Assembly: GCA_014729315.1 (NCBI GenBank)
Contig: WJKD01000806.1
Location: 1 to 5,191 of the forward strand
Source of the DNA: Promethearchaeota archaeon
GTDB lineage: Archaea; Asgardarchaeota; Lokiarchaeia; Sigynarchaeales; SOKP01
Length of the DNA: 5,191 bases
Reading direction: 5' to 3'
Part shown: positions 1-5,189 of the stretch, one piece after another
How the letters are laid out: every line of letters begins with the position of its first letter
Numbering within the stretch: position 1 is the first letter of the stretch
Position numbers and translations under genes: made by a program
The notes under the pieces: generated by a model
Databases searched by the model: none
What the model saw: the letters and a program-made list of their open reading frames with translations, nothing else
Told to the model about the DNA's origin: nothing

Positions 1-486
1 ATCTTAAGATTTAGCGTTTTAAAAATAATCGGTACCTCGATTTTCTTCTTTTTATTAGCGTTAACTGGGTCGATCTTTTTTACCATACTCGGATTTGCAT
101 GGCTTATGTTTTTTAACGGGTATTCGATCTTCATGTTTCCTTTATTACACCTATCAATTGACCAGGACGAAACAATTCACAAAACGCGTAGAGAAGGAAT
201 GTTTTTTGGAATTCAAGCCCTCTTTAACAAACCTGCGGTAAGCGTCGGCCCAATCATCGCTACTGTAATTCTTGTTAGCTTTGGATTTATTCAAGGTTCT
301 GAAACGCAACCAGAATCAGCTTTATTTGGGATTGCATTACTTTTTCTGGTTTATCCCGTAATCATGACAGCGATAAGTGTGATATTTATATATTTTTATC
401 CTCTATCGGACGAAGTTTTAAAAGAAATTCAGATAAAACTTGAAAAAATTCATAAGGAAAAGTTGGAAGTTTCAAAAAAATCATGA
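1..486 (+). CDS. GPH-family (MFS_2) cation/sugar symporter, C-terminal part, 5' end outside window
   Basis: The reading frame is open from base 1, so the gene begins outside the window. The ATG at 106 is an internal methionine (residue 36 of the 161 visible). The fragment has about four hydrophobic segments, near residues 6-30, 31-50, 71-97 and 107-135, matching the last helices of a 12-helix major facilitator carrier. After SIDQDE a cytoplasmic loop carries the GPH signature R63-R64-E65-G66 with F69-G70 and F75-N-K77-P78. The end, with a small hydrophilic loop, a last helix, then YPLSDEVLKEIQIKL, resembles the tail of MelB-type melibiose carriers as I remember it. The family moves sugars, glycosides or uronides across the cytoplasmic membrane with sodium or protons. 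The substrate cannot be told because the cation- and sugar-binding N-terminal helices are missing. It converges on the aldolase genes, so a shared carbohydrate role is possible but unproven. Family call is firm. Confidence 0.85.
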   Translation: MLRFSVLKIIGTSIFFFLLALTGSIFFTILGFAWLMFFNGYSIFMFPLLHLSIDQDETIHKTRREGMFFGIQALFNKPAVSVGPIIATVILVSFGFIQGSETQPESALFGIALLFLVYPVIMTAISVIFIYFYPLSDEVLKEIQIKLEKIHKEKLEVSKKS

Positions 487-541
487 ATTGAGATAATTGG
501 TTTTATTACATTCTCTTCTAATAAATTCTAGACAAAAATAA

Positions 542-565
542 AAGTTCCTTTGAATGAAGGACCTT
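542..565. terminator. Hairpin between convergent genes, probable bidirectional terminator
   Basis: AAGTTCCTT (542-550) pairs with AAGGACCTT (557-565), with one mismatch out of nine and a six-base loop. The leftward transcript continues into TTATTTTTG and the rightward one into ATTTTC, so both exits are T-rich. The hairpin lies in the 77-base gap between converging genes and overlaps the stop codon of the leftward aldolase gene (564-566). Archaeal termination depends mainly on U-rich tracts, so the T-runs may matter more than the stem. Inferred from sequence only. Confidence 0.5.
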
Positions 566-1235
566 ATTTTCTTAATCTTCGAGGATAGCACGCAAAAAGC
601 TTATCAAACATCGTTCGATGCTCTGCTAAAATCTCTTCAGGAATGCTAAGTGGTTCTCCAACTTGGAGTGAGCCCCAATACACTTTAGCCATCTTTTCAA
701 GGATAACAGCAAATCTTACAGCATGATCAACAGATTTTCCGCATATTACTGCTCCGTGATTAGCTAAGATTGCGGCGTTTTGACGACCCAACGCCTTAAT
801 CGCAACAGACCCCATTTCTTGTGTATGAGCTTCAGTTATATCAGTACAGTTAATTTCTCCACCGAGAAATATTACTTGTTGTTCCATCATTATAGGTAGA
901 TTCTTTCTCAATACTGAAAGGATCGTTACATAAGTTGAATGGTTGTGAATAACGCATCCGGCTTTTCGCCTGTCCCGATAAACCGCTAAATGCATTTTAA
1001 CTTCGGTTGACGGGATGGCGTTTGAGTCAAGAACATTTCCGTCCAAATCCATGTGGACTATTTTTTCTGGAGTCAAATCCATATAATTTGTAGAGGTGGG
1101 AGTTGATAAAATTTCGTTTTTATTGATCCTAACGCTTACATTACCTTCTCCGTTTTCCACAAGACCCTTCTTATAAATCTCTTGGGCTGCTCTGACTACA
1201 TCCTTACGCAGACTTTGAATTTTATCGGTAGACAT
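564..1235 (-). CDS. Class II (zinc) aldolase/epimerase family protein, copy 1 (downstream of the pair)
   Basis: This 223-residue protein has the usual length for a single-domain class II aldolase/adducin-type enzyme. The family cleaves or epimerises sugar phosphates, such as L-fuculose-1-phosphate to dihydroxyacetone phosphate plus lactaldehyde, using a zinc enediolate mechanism in the cytoplasm. Visible residues are the phosphate-loop GEGNVS (G29-S34), TPT (45-47), PSTE with catalytic E78, zinc ligands H97 and H99 in IHNHS, and a third zinc ligand H160 in ANHG. The spacings E78-H97 (19) and H99-H160 (61) equal those of E. coli FucA, whose residues are E73, H92, H94 and H155. A glutamate at position 78 favours aldolase over ribulose-phosphate 4-epimerase, which has aspartate there. 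The glycine after TPT in FucA is serine here. The start ATG has no clear ribosome binding site. It lies 62 bases downstream of a same-strand paralogue and is probably co-transcribed. Fuculose, rhamnulose and methylthioribulose enzymes remain alternatives, and the substrate is unknown. Confidence 0.88.
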   Translation of the reverse strand: MSTDKIQSLRKDVVRAAQEIYKKGLVENGEGNVSVRINKNEILSTPTSTNYMDLTPEKIVHMDLDGNVLDSNAIPSTEVKMHLAVYRDRRKAGCVIHNHSTYVTILSVLRKNLPIMMEQQVIFLGGEINCTDITEAHTQEMGSVAIKALGRQNAAILANHGAVICGKSVDHAVRFAVILEKMAKVYWGSLQVGEPLSIPEEILAEHRTMFDKLFACYPRRLRK

Positions 1236-1279
1236 AAGTTTTGAAATATTTAAATCTTAATGAATTTTGGTATAGAAAT

Positions 1280-1287
1280 AATATAAT
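1280..1287 (-). promoter_or_regulatory. Weak TATA-like box upstream of aldolase copy 1
   Basis: On the minus strand this reads ATTATATT, ending 44 bases before the ATG at 1235. That would allow a short leader if the gene has its own promoter. The 62-base gap is generally AT-rich, so the match could be chance, and read-through from the upstream paralogue is equally plausible. Confidence 0.22.
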
Positions 1288-1297
1288 GAAGAATTAA

Positions 1298-1975
1298 TTA
1301 TTCGCAAATTCCTTTTTCTTCGCTATGCGTAGCGAAAGTTTTTTCAAAGTCTTCGTAAAATCGTGAACATGAGGTTGGCGCAACATCGTAAATGTTATCA
1401 TAGTTTTTAGCGCCTGTATAGATGAAAGCGAGCTTTTCGACTAATTCAGCCATTTTTATTGCATCCTCAGTATTTCTACCACACACAAGAACCCCGTGAT
1501 TTGCCATCAGTGTACCATTTTTTGTGAAGAGAGCTTTAATTGCGTTTTTGCTAAATTCATCGCTATGGGCAACAGCAAAATCTGAAACATTTACAGATCC
1601 TCCCAAAAAAATTACTTGTTCTTCTAATAAGATTGGTATTGGTATTCTTGCAACGGACATCATTGTAGCATAAGATGAATGAGTGTGAATCACGCATTTT
1701 GCTCGAGGACGAGATTTATAGACCTCTACGTGCAATTTAAATTCCGAAGAGGGTTTTTTTCCCTTAATTATCAATCCGTCAAAAGTGATATGAGATAAGT
1801 CCTCAGTTTTAAGGTTATAATATTTATTATAAGTAGGGGTGACGATGAGTTCCTTTTTGTTTGGGATTCGCACGCTCATATTACCTTCACCCGCTTGAAC
1901 GAGTCCTTTTTCGTATATCCTTTTCGCGCATTTATGTAAAGCTGACCTCAGTTGGTCCTCTATTTGAACTTTCAT
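1298..1975 (-). CDS. Class II (zinc) aldolase/epimerase family protein, copy 2 (promoter-proximal)
   Basis: This 225-residue protein is a paralogue of the next gene downstream, about 40% identical by eye, with shared blocks such as IY-KGLV, GEGN-SVRI, CVIH-HS and QVIFLGG. Catalytic E78 (PSSE), zinc ligands H97 and H99 (IHTHS) and H160 (ANHG) fall at exactly the same residue numbers as in copy 1, with FucA-like spacing. It should therefore be an active cytoplasmic sugar-phosphate aldolase. It differs near the phosphate site, where TPT (46-48) is followed by tyrosine (serine in copy 1, glycine in E. coli FucA), and in its C-terminal tail after about residue 190. The two copies may thus prefer different substrates. 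The start is well supported: GAGGT sits seven bases before the ATG, and a TATA box lies about 47 bases upstream. It is the first gene of the leftward pair and diverges from the polymerase gene. The specific reaction cannot be assigned. Confidence 0.88.
   Translation of the reverse strand: MKVQIEDQLRSALHKCAKRIYEKGLVQAGEGNMSVRIPNKKELIVTPTYNKYYNLKTEDLSHITFDGLIIKGKKPSSEFKLHVEVYKSRPRAKCVIHTHSSYATMMSVARIPIPILLEEQVIFLGGSVNVSDFAVAHSDEFSKNAIKALFTKNGTLMANHGVLVCGRNTEDAIKMAELVEKLAFIYTGAKNYDNIYDVAPTSCSRFYEDFEKTFATHSEEKGICE
1319..1336. repeat. Compact stem-loop in the 3' coding end of aldolase copy 2
   Basis: TTCGCTA (1319-1325) and TAGCGAA (1330-1336) are perfect inverted copies around four bases. The stem is GC-richer than its surroundings. 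It lies about 20 bases inside the stop codon of the leftward aldolase gene, in the variable C-terminal tail. On the plus (antisense) strand it is followed by AGTTTTTTC, giving a terminator-like shape. On the sense strand it is followed by an A-rich stretch. Its role, if any, is unknown. Confidence 0.5.
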
Positions 1976-1982
1976 TTTTTAG

Positions 1983-1987
1983 ACCTC
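1983..1987 (-). promoter_or_regulatory. Shine-Dalgarno site for aldolase copy 2
   Basis: The minus strand reads GAGGT, seven bases before the ATG at 1975. It is complementary to the CACCTC-type 3' end of archaeal and bacterial 16S rRNA. It fixes the start of this gene. The other genes in the window show no comparable site, so this one may be translated differently, with a leader. Confidence 0.65.
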
Positions 1988-2021
1988 ATAATTCTCAAAT
2001 TAATAATTCTATTTAGTCGTG

Positions 2022-2032
2022 CTTTTTATAAG
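2022..2032 (-). promoter_or_regulatory. Archaeal-type TATA box for the aldolase pair
   Basis: The minus strand reads CTTATAAAAAG. An archaeal start about 25 bases downstream would fall near 2000, giving a leader of about 25 bases that includes the GAGGT site. This geometry is coherent. The complementary strand also reads TTTTTATAAG, so the element could serve the rightward polymerase gene too, with a leader of about 44 bases. It abuts the palindrome at 2032-2050. Confidence 0.5.
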
Positions 2033-2050
2033 TTAAAAGATTCTTTTAAC
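2032..2050. repeat. Perfect 19-base palindrome, candidate operator
   Basis: GTTAAAAGA and TCTTTTAAC are exact inverted copies around one T at 2041. It sits in the 121-base divergent gap between aldolase copy 2 and the polymerase gene. It touches the upstream edge of the aldolase TATA box, where the TFB recognition element would lie. A dimeric regulator bound here could block or assist that promoter. The symmetry is seen directly; the operator role is inferred. AT-rich composition makes part of the match less surprising. Confidence 0.5.
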
Positions 2051-2096
2051 AACTGCAGAACTTTAATCAACAATCTACGATCATTTATTGATAAAT

Positions 2097-3185
2097 ATGA
2101 ATCGGATTATCTTTCATTGCGATCTTGACTGTTTTTTTGCTTCTGTGGAAACGAGAGACGAGCCCGATTATAGAGGTAAGCCCGTAATAATTGGGGCAGA
2201 CCCTAAACGTGGAAATGGAAGAGGGGTTGTTTCCACATGCAATTATGAAGCTCGAAGGTATGGTTTACATTCAGCAATGCCGATTTCTCAGGCGTTCGCG
2301 AGGTGTCCACAAGGAATTTATTTAAAACCAAATAGAAAAAAGTATACGGAAGCATCAAAGCAGGTTATGGAGATTCTAGAGGGATACAGCGAAGATTTTC
2401 AAAAAGTAGGCGTTGATGAAGCGTATTTGGAATTAACCGATACTGTCGAAAATTACGACGAGGCCCAAAAAACAGCTAAAAGAATACAAAAAGAAATATA
2501 TGAAAAAGTAGGAATCACTATTTCCATAGGAATAGCTCCGACTAAATCTTTAGCTAAAATAGCATCGGACGAGAAAAAACCAAATGGAATAACAGTTGTT
2601 AAAGAGTCAGGAATAGTGGATTTTTTAACGGAGATGGAACTTACCCGAATACCTGGTATTGGGAGAAAATCTAAAGTTTATTATAATAAAAAAGGATTCT
2701 TTAAAATCGGAGATATAATTAACACTCCTTTACCAAAATTTAAAGCTTTATTTGGTAGAAATGGTATCTGGATTTGGAAAATTGCCCATGGCATAGACAA
2801 GCGTAAAGTTAGAGATTTTCATAAAGGACGAAAATCAGTCAGTGCAGAAAGAACCTTTCACCAGAACACAAAAGATTTTAGTGAGATTTTAAGTAAATTA
2901 GAAGAAATTAACGAAAAAATACATAAAATAGTTGGCAAACATCACATATCTTATAGGACTATAACTCTAAAGATACGCTTAGCAGGCTACGAGACCTATA
3001 CTCGTTCAAAATCGTACGATTTTCCCTTTCAAAACAAGCATATAGTGTTAAAGACCGTATTAGAGTTGTACAAAGAGTTTGAAAATAATAGGAAAAAGAT
3101 TAGATTATTGGGTATTAGATTATCTAATTTCAATTGGAATTTAAAAGTAAAACAAACGAGTATCTTAAATTACGCGTCGATCTGA
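2097..3185 (+). CDS. dinB: Y-family translesion DNA polymerase (DinB/Pol IV/Dpo4 type)
   Basis: The protein copies DNA across damaged bases with low fidelity. At 362 residues from the ATG it matches the family's usual 350-odd. I chose ATG 2097 over the in-frame TTG at 2088 because the conserved strand begins at once (MNRIIFHCDLDCFFASVE). The palm and fingers carry metal ligands D9 and D107-E108 (VDEAYLE) and the steric-gate aromatic F14 in FFA. YEARRYGLHSAMP (50-62) and the SIGIAPTKSLAKIASD block with KPNGI (143-165) are also present. A helix-hairpin-helix thumb motif IPGIG is at 185-189, and the little-finger domain runs from about 240 to 345 after KSVSAERTF. Glycine (G105) replaces the serine usually found two residues before the catalytic D-E. 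The last ten residues, QTSILNYASI from Q353, resemble a PCNA-interacting box (Q-x-x-I-x-x-Y-x) with the final aromatic missing. The gene stands alone, divergent from the aldolases and convergent with the nucleotidase gene. No SOS-type operator is evident. Confidence 0.95.
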   Translation: MNRIIFHCDLDCFFASVETRDEPDYRGKPVIIGADPKRGNGRGVVSTCNYEARRYGLHSAMPISQAFARCPQGIYLKPNRKKYTEASKQVMEILEGYSEDFQKVGVDEAYLELTDTVENYDEAQKTAKRIQKEIYEKVGITISIGIAPTKSLAKIASDEKKPNGITVVKESGIVDFLTEMELTRIPGIGRKSKVYYNKKGFFKIGDIINTPLPKFKALFGRNGIWIWKIAHGIDKRKVRDFHKGRKSVSAERTFHQNTKDFSEILSKLEEINEKIHKIVGKHHISYRTITLKIRLAGYETYTRSKSYDFPFQNKHIVLKTVLELYKEFENNRKKIRLLGIRLSNFNWNLKVKQTSILNYASI

Positions 3186-3190
3186 ATAAA

Positions 3191-3221
3191 TATTTTATTC
3201 GTAACATGTAATAGATTTTTT
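3191..3221 (+). terminator. T-rich region after the polymerase gene
   Basis: Within 40 bases of the polymerase stop codon are TATTTTATTC and a six-T run at 3216-3221, in the 71-base gap between convergent genes. No strong hairpin precedes them. Archaeal RNA polymerase can stop at U-rich tracts without a stem, so this is a plausible terminator. The evidence is composition only. Confidence 0.35.
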
Positions 3222-3256
3222 AAATGAGAATCAATATCGAACTTATGGTGAAAATT

Positions 3257-4198
3257 TCATTCAACATGAATAGAGAAATACTTATCTCTAATGATATGGG
3301 CAACTTCTTCGTGGAGGTATTTATTCGTCGTTATTATCCCCGGAGCTCTTAAAATACATTTTTCGCCTTCATATTGTAAAAGTTCCTCGTCTAAATCAGT
3401 AACCATTCCACCCGCCTCTCTAACTAGAAGATCACCAGGGCCAAAGTCCCAAGAGGGGGCCTCATAGCCCATAATTGGTTTAATATATAAATCATAAGAT
3501 CCATCGGCAATGAGACAAAATTTTGCCATACTATCTAATTTAATTCGATTCGATTTATCTATATTGACATCATCAGCGAATTGAGAGACCCAAGGTAAAT
3601 CGTAATGAAGAGATTGACATAAACTTGCTTTACTTAAATCGCTCTTATTACTGACTTTTATCTTTTCAAAATTATTACCTCCGTAAGAGGCTTTTGCACC
3701 TTGAGTTTTTTCAGCAATAAAAATAACGTGAGATTGACTTTTGTAATTAGGAATTCCGATAACGGCTATCTCGAATTCATTTTTATTCATCAACCCTAAA
3801 CCAATTGCATAAGATAAGCTTTTTTGATAACCTGGCGTGCCATCAATAGGATCCACTGTCCATTTTCTTGTTGACGATTTACCGCAATAAATAAAGGTTT
3901 CTTCGTAATCTTTTAATTGACTTATACCCAAATCATCGAAACAACGAGAAATTGATTTTTTGGCTTTTTTATCTAATAATTTAAGCTCTTTTTCTTCCGC
4001 AAGTACCTCGTCATCCTCAAATTCATTTCTCAGCATCGAGTTTAAATACAATTGGGAGGCAAAATCAGCCGTAGTTACTTTTGATTTGTCTTTTTTAGTA
4101 TATATTCTAAAGCCGCGTTTTTGAAACCATTCTGTAATATTAATGGCTTCTTTGACGATTTTAACCGCAAAATATAGTTCGTCTTGGTATTCGGTCAT
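3257..4198 (-). CDS. Inositol monophosphatase-superfamily phosphatase, probable 3'(2'),5'-bisphosphate (PAP) nucleotidase, HAL2/SAL1-like
   Basis: The 313-residue protein has all metal-binding motifs of the lithium-sensitive, Mg-dependent phosphatase fold. These are D45 in VTTADFASQ, E68-E69 in AEE, W113..D116-P-I118-D119-G-T121, and W250-D251 followed by GDLLVREAGG (255-264). The D45-to-E68 spacing of 23 equals D49-E72 of yeast HAL2. Other HAL2/SAL1-like features are the TTADFASQ form of motif one, the KVSNKSDLSKA segment, LDSMAKFCLIADGSYDLYIKP before the last metal motif, and a closing GIITTN. These favour PAP phosphatase over simple inositol monophosphatase (shorter, about 260-270 residues) or fructose-1,6-bisphosphatase. 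The family hydrolyses 3'-phosphoadenosine 5'-phosphate to AMP in the cytoplasm, clearing a sulfotransfer and RNA-turnover by-product. The motif reads WDFGPGD where HAL2 has WDHAAG. Inositol polyphosphate 1-phosphatase remains possible. It lies 92 bases downstream of a same-strand metallophosphoesterase gene. No ribosome binding site precedes the ATG. No sulfate-assimilation gene is in view to confirm the substrate. Confidence 0.82.
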   Translation of the reverse strand: MTEYQDELYFAVKIVKEAINITEWFQKRGFRIYTKKDKSKVTTADFASQLYLNSMLRNEFEDDEVLAEEKELKLLDKKAKKSISRCFDDLGISQLKDYEETFIYCGKSSTRKWTVDPIDGTPGYQKSLSYAIGLGLMNKNEFEIAVIGIPNYKSQSHVIFIAEKTQGAKASYGGNNFEKIKVSNKSDLSKASLCQSLHYDLPWVSQFADDVNIDKSNRIKLDSMAKFCLIADGSYDLYIKPIMGYEAPSWDFGPGDLLVREAGGMVTDLDEELLQYEGEKCILRAPGIITTNKYLHEEVAHIIRDKYFSIHVE

Positions 4199-4230
4199 GA
4201 TTATCTATTTTATTAAAAATTTCACATAAT

Positions 4231-4240
4231 TAATATTTTT
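4231..4240 (-). promoter_or_regulatory. Weak TATA-like sequence upstream of the nucleotidase gene
   Basis: The minus strand reads AAAAATATTA, 33-42 bases before the ATG at 4198, which would give a leader of about a dozen bases. The whole 92-base gap is AT-rich, so confidence is low. Co-transcription with the upstream metallophosphoesterase gene is the alternative. Confidence 0.22.
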
Positions 4241-4290
4241 ATTACTACTTTTTTCCTTTAACTAATAAATCGAAACATACATATTTTAAT

Positions 4291-5127
4291 CTATTTTAAA
4301 TCTCTATTTCTTTCATATGTCATCTCTTTTAAATCGAGTAAGACATATACCAAAAAATTTTCGTTGAGCTGCGATTGACCCGGTTGAATGGTTATCGTAT
4401 TATTAATATGATGGACCCAATTTTTTGATAAATCAGGTGATTCGTGGATATGGCCGTGTAGCGTAAATAGAGGTTGATGTTTCGCAATAAAATCGTAAAC
4501 AGCCTTAGAACCAACCCTTTGTCCATCTTGACATATATCCAGTCCACAACCCGAAGGCGGCATATGTAACACATAGACCGATTTTTCCATGTCTTTGGGT
4601 TTTGGAAGCGTCTCCAATTCGTCTTTAAGAGTAGGAAGTGTTTTTGCGTAAGAGAACCAATCTTTTATTTTCTTCCATCCATTTTCGGAGGAATAAACCG
4701 CCTTTCCATATTGGGCTTGGAATTTGTAATCCTCAGTATCAATTCGGCATCGGTCTTTTAAACGAAAAGGATAATCCAACACCCAGTTCATCCCAATAAA
4801 CTCAAAATTTTTTAATTTAACTTTCTTCTGGGCTAAATTGTAGACATACGGATATTTTTTGCATATTTCTCCAAAAAGATCGTCGAATATCATCAAATCA
4901 TCGTTTCCGGGATATCCTAAGTGATATATCTTTTTTTCGTTTAAATTGGAAAAATAATCGTTAAGAAATGTTTTGATGAACTCGTCCTGCTTAAATAGCG
5001 TAGGAGTAACAGTAAACATGTCTCCTCCATTAATAATAGCTTTAACCTTTAAAGATTCCGCAAGTTCGATTGATCTCTTGTATTTCCATTTACTTCCGTG
5101 TAAATCTGTTATATATAAAATCTTCAT
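4291..5127 (-). CDS. Calcineurin-like metallophosphoesterase, Icc-related type (COG2129-like)
   Basis: From the ATG the protein is 278 residues. An in-frame TTG at 5139 would add four, but ATG 5127 starts directly at the first beta strand (MKILYITDLHG), as is usual. The two-metal site is visible: D8 and H10 (DLHG), D36 (GGD), N75 (GND), H188 (LHMPPSG), and H226 and H228 (GHIHES). The classic GNHD/E motif reads G74-N-D-D77, so the histidine that normally assists catalysis is aspartate. This is known in divergent branches and may affect phosphomonoesterase activity. The C-terminal pattern PPSGCGLD, VGSKAVYDFI, QPLFTLHGHIHESP recalls Icc-related predicted phosphoesterases. There is no signal peptide or membrane segment, so it is cytoplasmic. 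Substrates of this group are poorly known; cyclic nucleotides, nucleotides or phosphoproteins are possible. It is the first gene of a leftward pair with the nucleotidase. No ribosome binding site is visible. Confidence 0.87.
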   Translation of the reverse strand: MKILYITDLHGSKWKYKRSIELAESLKVKAIINGGDMFTVTPTLFKQDEFIKTFLNDYFSNLNEKKIYHLGYPGNDDLMIFDDLFGEICKKYPYVYNLAQKKVKLKNFEFIGMNWVLDYPFRLKDRCRIDTEDYKFQAQYGKAVYSSENGWKKIKDWFSYAKTLPTLKDELETLPKPKDMEKSVYVLHMPPSGCGLDICQDGQRVGSKAVYDFIAKHQPLFTLHGHIHESPDLSKNWVHHINNTITIQPGQSQLNENFLVYVLLDLKEMTYERNRDLK

Positions 5128-5160
5128 TGTTGATAGCAAAAAATTACGAAAATCATTTTA

Positions 5161-5180
5161 ATTTTATAGTTTATAAAAAG
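5161..5180 (-). promoter_or_regulatory. TATA-like promoter region for the metallophosphoesterase gene
   Basis: The minus strand has two candidate TATA elements, CTTTTTATA (5172-5180) and TATAAAAT (5161-5168). They would place transcription starts roughly 10 to 22 bases before the ATG at 5127, consistent with a short or nearly leaderless mRNA and the absent ribosome binding site. Which one is used cannot be decided. Both lie within or beside the inverted repeat at 5164-5189. Confidence 0.42.
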
Positions 5181-5189
5181 AAACTATAA
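5164..5189. repeat. 9-base inverted repeat around a TATA-like core, candidate operator
   Basis: TTATAGTTT (5164-5172) and AAACTATAA (5181-5189) are exact inverted copies separated by eight bases, ATAAAAAG. The spacer contains one TATA-like element and the left arm overlaps another. A dimer bound to the arms would cover the promoter of the metallophosphoesterase gene, or of a divergent gene beyond the right edge. The repeat is seen directly; the function is inferred. Confidence 0.45.

Noticed and set aside
106..486. A stand-alone 126-residue membrane protein starting at ATG 106
   Set aside because: The same frame is open to base 1 and encodes another membrane helix of the GPH carrier, so this is the tail of a larger gene.
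1630..1650. Direct repeat TTGGTATTGGTAT
   Set aside because: It encodes Ile-Pro-Ile-Pro in aldolase copy 2 and is explained by the protein sequence.
2088..2096. TTG start adding three residues to the polymerase
   Set aside because: ATG 2097 begins right at the conserved first beta strand, and no ribosome binding site supports the TTG.
2097..3185. Polymerase as part of a mutasome or mobile SOS cassette
   Set aside because: No imuA/B, umuD, LexA-type box or mobile-element gene is present; it is a single ordinary chromosomal-looking gene.
3249..3261. Short palindrome TGAAAATTTCA near the nucleotidase stop codon
   Set aside because: Five-base arms of A and T are expected by chance in this composition, and no promoter lies nearby.
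4392..4574. 60-residue open frame on the minus strand
   Set aside because: It lies wholly inside the metallophosphoesterase gene in another frame and shows no recognisable motif; it is a shadow frame.
5128..5139. TTG start adding four residues to the metallophosphoesterase
   Set aside because: The ATG at 5127 gives the standard MKILYITDLHG start, and the extension adds nothing conserved.
4973..5161. 62-residue open frame on the plus strand
   Set aside because: It is antisense to the start of the metallophosphoesterase gene and its promoter, with no family features or ribosome binding site.
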